A model generated the notes under the pieces. It saw only the letters and a program-made list of their open reading frames with translations, searched no databases and was not told where the DNA came from. A stretch of 9,676 bases of DNA, from positions 1 through 9,676 of the forward strand of contig JACQHN010000408.1 in NCBI GenBank assembly GCA_016199015.1, written 5' to 3'. Within the stretch, counting starts at the first letter, position 1. Every line of letters begins with the position of its first letter. Below, piece by piece: positions 5,928 through 9,676 of this stretch. A program made the position numbers and the translations under genes. This DNA comes from Nitrospira defluvii. GTDB lineage: Bacteria; Nitrospirota; Nitrospiria; Nitrospirales; Nitrospiraceae.

Positions 5928-7670
5928 TAGACCATGCGGGTCCACCAATATTGTTGGGATGCTCCAGACGTAGGCGTAAAGATTGGCATCTCCTCCGAAC
6001 AAACCTATCGGGTCCTCAGAAACGAATCTCTGTAACTTTGGCGAGAGGTATCTTGCTCGATAGTAGTAGAAATCGTTGCCATCGTTTTCGCGGCCCGTGA
6101 ATTGGATCGGATTGGCAAACGCAGGATCGGAGGATTGGGTCTTTCCGAACGGTTCGTAGGTATATTGAACGGCAGACGTACCTGACTGGTTCGTTAACGT
6201 GAGCGTACTACTCAACCCATCGTAGATGGAGAAGTAGGCGCCATCTTGACGGTGAATACCAAACATTTCATCGATCGATAGGCTCCGGAGGTACGCCGTA
6301 TTCACAGCACCGCCACTAATCTCGACCGTGATGTCATTTCCATCATAGGCAAACTGGGTTGCCACACCATTGATCGTCTTGCTGGCTCGCCGACCGAGCG
6401 GATCGTAGGCGAAGGTGGCCGTTGCCCCACCGCTCATGGCGATCAACCGATTCCGTGCATCCCATTGATAGGTGTTTACTCCATCGTTGGTGAGATTCCC
6501 GTTCCCATCGTACGTGAGCGTTGCGCCTGCGAATGCAGTCTGTTCATTCGCGGCATCGTACGAAGCCAGGCTAGTGGCGAGAGGCAAGAGGCTAGCGGAA
6601 GCATTCGCTCGAAGCAGCGCAATGCGGTTGCCCGCCGCATCGTAGGTGAACTTGGTTGGGCGATTGAGCGGGTCACGGGATTCGGTGACCTGATTGGTCG
6701 TGAAATCTCTCGTCGTTCTGGTGGATTGCCCCAGGGCATCCACCACCCCTACGTCATGACTGCGGGTGTTGAACCGATGGATGGTCGGCTTCCCCCGGCT
6801 ATCGGTCACGGTGGCTTGCGTCACGGTGCGATTGGTGACGACATAGTCGATCTGAGTGACGCCGCTGTCCGCCATCGTCTGAGTCACCACGGCAGGATCG
6901 AGCGGACAAGTGCCGCTGCAATAGGTATTCGTCAAATAGGTGATGCCGCGCGCGTCGGTAATGGAGGCAATGTTAAACGCCACGGCATAGCCGTAGGTCG
7001 TGACGCCTCCGGCTGGATTCGTGACGGTTCGGAGCCGGGGACTGCCCCAGATGGTCGGCTCCGACTCGTAGGCGTAGGTCACGCTCCGGCCCAAAGGGTC
7101 GGTAATCTGGCTGATCCCGCCGCCGCCGTACTGGAACGTGAGGGCCCGACCGCCCGGTTCGATGATCTGCTGAATCTGACTCCCACTTCGGACAATCGTC
7201 ACGGTGTTGCCGTTGCGATCGGTGATGCTGCGCAGCCATCCGTCCACCCCAAACGTCCGCACCGTGCCGTTCTTCTCCCGCAATGTCGAACTGCCATCTT
7301 GATTGCGCCGCGCGATCATCCCAGCCAGCATGGGTGTGCGGTCGTTGCGATAAGTCCCATCGGCTTGTAACGAGAAGCGCTCACGGCTGAAACCGGAGGT
7401 ATAGGTCAACGTCTGCCCGGTGCCTCCCCCTTCGAGCCGGTCGTCATAGTCGTAGATAGTGATCGACAGGACGATGGCACGAATGATGAGCACGCTGCCG
7501 TCTTCGAACATGTCCGCGAGAATCGTGTCGTGGTCGTCAGACAGAGGGCAGGTCTGTCCGCGCGGCACGTCGAGTGCGGGCGCATCAGCCGCAGCGATCG
7601 CAGGGGCTCCCACCAGCAGAAATATCAGCAATGACAAGAGCCACCGTCCTATGTGTCGCACGATCTTCAT
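5613..7670 (-). CDS. Secreted RHS-repeat protein with variable C-terminal tip (rhs1), candidate polymorphic toxin
   Basis: A 685-residue protein, short for this family. ATG at 7670 gives a signal peptide (GRWLLSLLIFLLVGAPAIAA, residues 8-27); the ribosome site is weak. Residues 80-160 hold a typical pre-YD region (TLTYTSGFSRERF, TYRNDRTPMLAGMI, DGSSTLREKNGTVRTF). Irregular YD/RHS repeats follow (about 140-350), then the homologous core block (361-554) also found in rhs2: TNDGVNTYQWDARNRLI, FAYDPLGRR, YEPFGKT, TGRENDGNDFYYYRARYLSP. The core ends SEDPIGLFGGDANLYAYVWS and DPHGL (577-581), with both aspartates known as autoproteolysis residues in RHS cores (553, 577). The tip (582-685) has EPHFDPYRHGGPHFD, PIPHKGVTPPEL and ends in an acidic segment. 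RHS shells encapsulate and release C-terminal toxins; that the tip is toxic is inferred from this layout. The immunity candidate starts 31 nt downstream. Confidence 0.87.
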   Translation of the reverse strand: MKIVRHIGRWLLSLLIFLLVGAPAIAAADAPALDVPRGQTCPLSDDHDTILADMFEDGSVLIIRAIVLSITIYDYDDRLEGGGTGQTLTYTSGFSRERFSLQADGTYRNDRTPMLAGMIARRNQDGSSTLREKNGTVRTFGVDGWLRSITDRNGNTVTIVRSGSQIQQIIEPGGRALTFQYGGGGISQITDPLGRSVTYAYESEPTIWGSPRLRTVTNPAGGVTTYGYAVAFNIASITDARGITYLTNTYCSGTCPLDPAVVTQTMADSGVTQIDYVVTNRTVTQATVTDSRGKPTIHRFNTRSHDVGVVDALGQSTRTTRDFTTNQVTESRDPLNRPTKFTYDAAGNRIALLRANASASLLPLATSLASYDAANEQTAFAGATLTYDGNGNLTNDGVNTYQWDARNRLIAMSGGATATFAYDPLGRRASKTINGVATQFAYDGNDITVEISGGAVNTAYLRSLSIDEMFGIHRQDGAYFSIYDGLSSTLTLTNQSGTSAVQYTYEPFGKTQSSDPAFANPIQFTGRENDGNDFYYYRARYLSPKLQRFVSEDPIGLFGGDANLYAYVWSIPTILVDPHGLAGKRQEPHFDPYRHGGPHFDLPQGRYDAETLKPIPHKGVTPPELTRNEIQSLKVSKAYKQWLKFAKQAGKVGGIGLGIFLELVDPAEAGDPDLGTIDLGQRKTE
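6009..6590 (-). repeat. RHS core segment of rhs1, homologous to 8606-9184
   Basis: Encodes residues 361-554. Reading the two copies side by side on the plus strand, long stretches agree (for example ATCAACCGATTCCGTGCATC near 6443 and near 9036, and GTTTTCGCGGCCCGTG near 6086 and near 8681), with scattered, mostly third-position differences. The two copies are same-strand and about 2.6 kb apart, a substrate for homologous recombination that would delete 7787-8095 and exchange tips. Confidence 0.85.
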
Positions 7671-7683
7671 CTCAAGTCAGATC

Positions 7684-7767
7684 CGGTTATCAGTCCGACG
7701 TTGAACCGTCCGCCCCATCCATCCCTCTGCCGGACACGCGGACGGGACAACGTCATCGGTTATTCAG
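7684..7767 (-). repeat. Near-identical direct repeats flanking the hairpin
   Basis: Plus strand CGGTTATCAG at 7684-7693 and CGGTTATTCAG at 7757-7767 lie in the same orientation on either side of the inverted repeat (minus strand CTGAATAACCG and CTGATAACCG). They differ by one T. The layout is like a small inserted palindromic element with duplicated flanks, or a repeated protein-binding site. Confidence 0.45.
7697..7754 (-). ncRNA. Two-part inverted repeat (hairpin) in the rhs1 leader
   Basis: On the minus strand GACGTTG (7754-7748) pairs with CAACGTC (7703-7697), and inside it CCGTCCGC (7745-7738) pairs with GCGGACGG (7713-7706): 7 plus 8 base pairs separated by a 2x2 internal loop (TC/TT), around a 24-nt G-rich loop (GAGGGATGGATGGG). 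No U-run follows, so it is not a standard terminator. It could be a leader RNA structure or a REP-like palindrome; classification as RNA is tentative. Confidence 0.45.
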
Positions 7768-7786
7768 CCTGTCCCCTTTTTCTTTA

Positions 7787-8095
7787 CTAATCGAACTCAT
7801 AATAGTCCGCCTCTGTGAGCTTCTCGAAAGACCCGTAACGCCCTCGCCGGAAGCCCTCGACGTAGTTGTGGTAGTTACCAAGCAGTCGAAGCTCAAGAAC
7901 TCCATGAACGACAACCCTGATCGTTTGCTGGTCAATGAGATCGACATGTGTTCCAATGCGTCCCTTCCATAGGCACCCAAAGCGTAGCTCCTCCTCAGGT
8001 TGGTGGAGAGCCAGTAGGGCCTCAAATGAAAGGTCTCGCAGCTCGGCCAGCAACGCGTCACCTCGGCTTTCAAGATAGTTCCAGGCTTTCCCCAT
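7787..8095 (-). CDS. Small hypothetical protein, candidate immunity protein for rhs2
   Basis: A 102-residue protein, ATG at 8095 and TAG at 7787-7789. It begins MGKAWNYLESRGDALLAELR, continues with an acidic amphipathic helix region (SFEALLALHQPEEELRFG), then beta-like GTHVDLIDQQTIRVVVHGVL and a basic GFRRGRYGS before the acidic end KLTEADYYEFD. No signal peptide or membrane segment, so cytoplasmic. The ribosome site is weak (GATAAC), suggesting translation coupled to rhs2, whose stop lies 39 nt upstream. Position directly behind a variable RHS tip, small size and acidity fit an immunity protein that neutralises the rhs2 tip. This is positional inference; I do not recognise the family. The overlapping 106-residue frame on the same strand (7753-8073) is less likely because it has unusual composition and starts inside this gene. 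Confidence 0.72.
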   Translation of the reverse strand: MGKAWNYLESRGDALLAELRDLSFEALLALHQPEEELRFGCLWKGRIGTHVDLIDQQTIRVVVHGVLELRLLGNYHNYVEGFRRGRYGSFEKLTEADYYEFD

Positions 8096-8134
8096 TTTGT
8101 TATCGCGGCAGCGAACAGTTCTGCCCAGCCTCTC

Positions 8135-8419
8135 TTAAGGATAAAGTTTCCAATGTGTCCACCATTTCCCTTTGTTCCACGGGCTCGGCCCTAATGAGAC
8201 TCGTGGTACACCAGTCTGCCCGCCAAATCGACCGTATCCGATGCGAAAATAACGACCGCCAACTCCCCCTGGAATTCCAGCAAGTCCTCGCAGGCCGATT
8301 GCGCCAGTCAGACATCCTATCCCTGCGCCTGCCAAACTAACTTTCTTTCCGGATAACACATCTAGCCCTATGCTAATTCCTGCCCCTGCAGCGCAAGCAA
8401 TCAACTGGGGCACGATTTC
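8135..8419 (-). other. Variable C-terminal tip region of rhs2
   Basis: Encodes residues 420-513 after the DPTGE boundary. A Gly/Ala-rich hydrophobic part (about 423-468), often seen just ahead of toxin domains, leads into a short basic C-terminus rich in Trp, Arg, Lys and Gly. Only about 40 residues remain for a catalytic domain, so the tip may be pore-forming, degenerate or incomplete. No similarity to the rhs1 tip is visible. Confidence 0.55.
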
Positions 8420-9676
8420 GCCAGTTGGATCAGTATAATTAATTGGGGCATTGAGAGCATAAAGATAAGGATGTTGTAGACCAGGGCGAGAAAGGATATT
8501 CGAGTAGAGTAGAAGAGCATCTTCCTGCTCAACAGTTGACTCTCCAGTTAAACCCACTTCCTGGGAAACGCTCTGCTTTATTAAAAACAGCTCGCTGAGA
8601 TCAAGCGGATCGTTAGTAATAAGCCTCTGCGATCTTGGTGCGTAGTACCGCGCCCGATAGTAATAGAGCTCCGTCCCATCGTTTTCGCGGCCCGTGTATT
8701 GGAACGGATTCGAGGATGCGCCGGTCATCGTCGTCTTCCCAAACGGCTCATACCCATAGGTCGCCACAGATCCGCCGGTGGTGTCGCTCAAGGCTAACGA
8801 ACTGCCGAGGGCATCGGTATGGTAATGCTCATTGCCGCCGCTCGTCTGCCTGACAAACGGTTCATCGATATTCAATGAGCGGAGATAGTTGGCACCCACT
8901 GCACCACCACCGATTTCGGCCACAATATCATTCCCATCGTACGCGAACTGGCTTACGACGCCATTGATCGTTTTACTCGTCCGTCGTCCAAGCGGATCGT
9001 AGGCGAAGCTGGCACTGGTTCCGCCGCTCATCCCTATCAACCGATTCCGTGCATCCCACTGATACGTATTGACGCCATCATTCGTGAGATTTCCATTGGC
9101 ATCGTATTGGAGTGCAGCTCCAGCAAACGCAGTCTGCTCATTCGCCACATCGTACGTGGCCGAGGTCACCACAGCCGGGAGCAATGATGCTGTGCCATTG
9201 TTGCGTGTCAAACTCGTTCTGTTCCCCGCCGGGTCGTAGGCATACGTCAACGCTTCGAGAATCCCGCTGGGTCCCAGGTGTGTGATGTTGGTCAACCGTG
9301 ACGCCACATCATACGTATAGCTGGTCGAGGTGCCGTTCGGATAAGTGAGCGAGGTTCTTCGATTCGCATTGTCGTAGCCGAGCCCCACCGCCAGACTTCC
9401 CTGTGCCACTTGGATCAACCGACTGGCGGCATCGTAGCCGTACGAAACGGGCGTGGCGCCATTGGCCGTCATCGTCGTCCGCCGGCCAATCGCATCGTAG
9501 GCATACTCCACCGTCCCCTGCGCGCTGATTTCTTTTCTCAGCCGATCCAGATTGTCGTAGAGAAATTCAATCGCCCCGACAATCGAGTCCGTGGCCTTCG
9601 TTAACCGGCCTACGGCATCATAGGTGAAGCTCGTGGCTGTGCCGTCGGCGTAGGTGGCCTCGGTGCGGCGATTCAA
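8135..9676 (-). CDS. RHS-repeat protein with variable C-terminal tip (rhs2, N-terminus beyond window)
   Basis: The last 513 residues of an rhs gene; the frame is open at the window edge, where TTG encodes Leu within the usual ALNRRTEATY repeat and is not a start. YD repeats at about 6-155 (FTYDAVGRLTKATD, FLYDNLDRL, YAYDAIGRRTTM, TYDVASRLTN) lead into the core block 165-357 shared with rhs1 (TNDGVNTYQWDARNRLI, YEPFGKTTMTGA, TGRENDGTELYYYRARYYAP). The core end is unusual: RLITNDPLDL (351-360), then about 43 extra residues, then HPYLYALNAPINYTDPTGE (402-420). The tip (420-513) has a hydrophobic Gly/Ala stretch (LIACAAGAGISIGLDVL, AGAGIGCLTGAIGL) and ends GRYFRIGYGRFGG...SPWNKGKWWTHWKLYP, basic and aromatic. 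The tip-coding DNA is more AT-rich than the core. A toxin released from an RHS shell is the likely role; the toxic activity is unassigned. Confidence 0.87.
   Translation of the reverse strand: MNRRTEATYADGTATSFTYDAVGRLTKATDSIVGAIEFLYDNLDRLRKEISAQGTVEYAYDAIGRRTTMTANGATPVSYGYDAASRLIQVAQGSLAVGLGYDNANRRTSLTYPNGTSTSYTYDVASRLTNITHLGPSGILEALTYAYDPAGNRTSLTRNNGTASLLPAVVTSATYDVANEQTAFAGAALQYDANGNLTNDGVNTYQWDARNRLIGMSGGTSASFAYDPLGRRTSKTINGVVSQFAYDGNDIVAEIGGGAVGANYLRSLNIDEPFVRQTSGGNEHYHTDALGSSLALSDTTGGSVATYGYEPFGKTTMTGASSNPFQYTGRENDGTELYYYRARYYAPRSQRLITNDPLDLSELFLIKQSVSQEVGLTGESTVEQEDALLLYSNILSRPGLQHPYLYALNAPINYTDPTGEIVPQLIACAAGAGISIGLDVLSGKKVSLAGAGIGCLTGAIGLRGLAGIPGGVGGRYFRIGYGRFGGQTGVPRVSLGPSPWNKGKWWTHWKLYP
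8606..9184 (-). repeat. RHS core segment of rhs2, homologous to 6009-6590
   Basis: Encodes residues 165-357. It is the paralogous partner of the rhs1 core; similarity begins at the LLP segment and stops at the first DP of the core end, where rhs1 continues with the standard IGLFGGDANLYAY and rhs2 diverges. Confidence 0.85.

Larger units (their letters stand above)
7671..7786 (-). promoter_or_regulatory. Spacer between the immunity-position gene and rhs1, with hairpin and direct repeats
   Basis: The longest spacer within the rhs cluster (116 bp). It holds an AAAAAGGGGACAGGC phrase right after the upstream stop, a direct repeat, a two-part hairpin and then a weak translation start region for rhs1. 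No convincing -35/-10 pair and no U-tract terminator is seen. Confidence 0.5.

Noticed and set aside
5330..6100. Plus-strand open frame of 256 codons opposite the rhs1 tip and its partner gene
   Set aside because: Composition is irregular (Cys/Phe/Ser-rich) and there is no ribosome site; the minus-strand genes explain this DNA.
6465..7370. Plus-strand open frame of 301 codons opposite rhs1
   Set aside because: Antisense shadow of a repeat-rich gene; the predicted protein has no domain-like pattern and lacks a start signal.
1..9676. Insertion sequence, prophage or tRNA genes
   Set aside because: No transposase, integrase, phage structural gene or tRNA-like fold was recognised on either strand.

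Overview
The window is 9.7 kb of bacterial chromosome in which every supported gene lies on the minus strand, so transcription runs from high to low coordinates. The gene makeup is a pyruvate dehydrogenase E1 alpha/beta pair next to a cluster of secreted YD/RHS-repeat proteins, IPT/TIG domains and a glycine-rich exported protein. With the moderately high GC, this fits Nitrospirota (Nitrospira-like), Acidobacteriota or a deltaproteobacterial group. I favour a Nitrospira-like source, but this is inferred from protein style and is not proven.

Layout in transcription order. (1) 9676-8135: the C-terminal part of an rhs gene (rhs2), cut by the window edge, ending in a variable tip. (2) 8095-7787: a 102-aa protein in immunity-gene position. 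(3) 7671-7786: a spacer with a two-part hairpin between near-identical direct repeats and an AAAAAGGGGACAGGC phrase. (4) 7670-5613: a complete, compact rhs gene (rhs1) with its own signal peptide, an RHS core and a 104-aa tip. (5) 5581-4775: a basic protein that looks two-domain (SH3-like plus DUF6968-like), the probable partner of rhs1. (6) 4734-3751: an exported protein of ten regular YD repeats with no RHS core or tip (rhs3), probably a truncated gene. (7) 3711-2812: an exported protein with two YD repeats, two IPT/TIG-like domains and a short tandem-repeat tail. (8) 2747-1281: an exported glycine-rich, probably beta-helical protein. (9) 1164-187 and 179-1: pdhA and the start of pdhB, a housekeeping operon.

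The rhs part reads as a polymorphic-toxin type island. Conserved GC-rich YD/RHS cores carry divergent, more AT-rich C-terminal tips, each followed at once by a small different ORF. Core segments of rhs1, rhs2 and rhs3 are clearly homologous, and the pieces look shuffled: rhs1 lacks central YD repeats, rhs3 has such repeats but no core, and gene 7 is the kind of N-terminal module normally fused to giant RHS proteins. All complete secreted members carry Sec-type signal peptides, so export to the periplasm or surface is expected. Toxicity of the tips and immunity function of the small ORFs are inferred from position only.

The most useful leads are the two rhs-tip/immunity cassettes, the bipartite protein at 4775-5581, the hairpin ahead of rhs1, the enlarged RHS core end in rhs2, and the deletion-like junction in rhs1.
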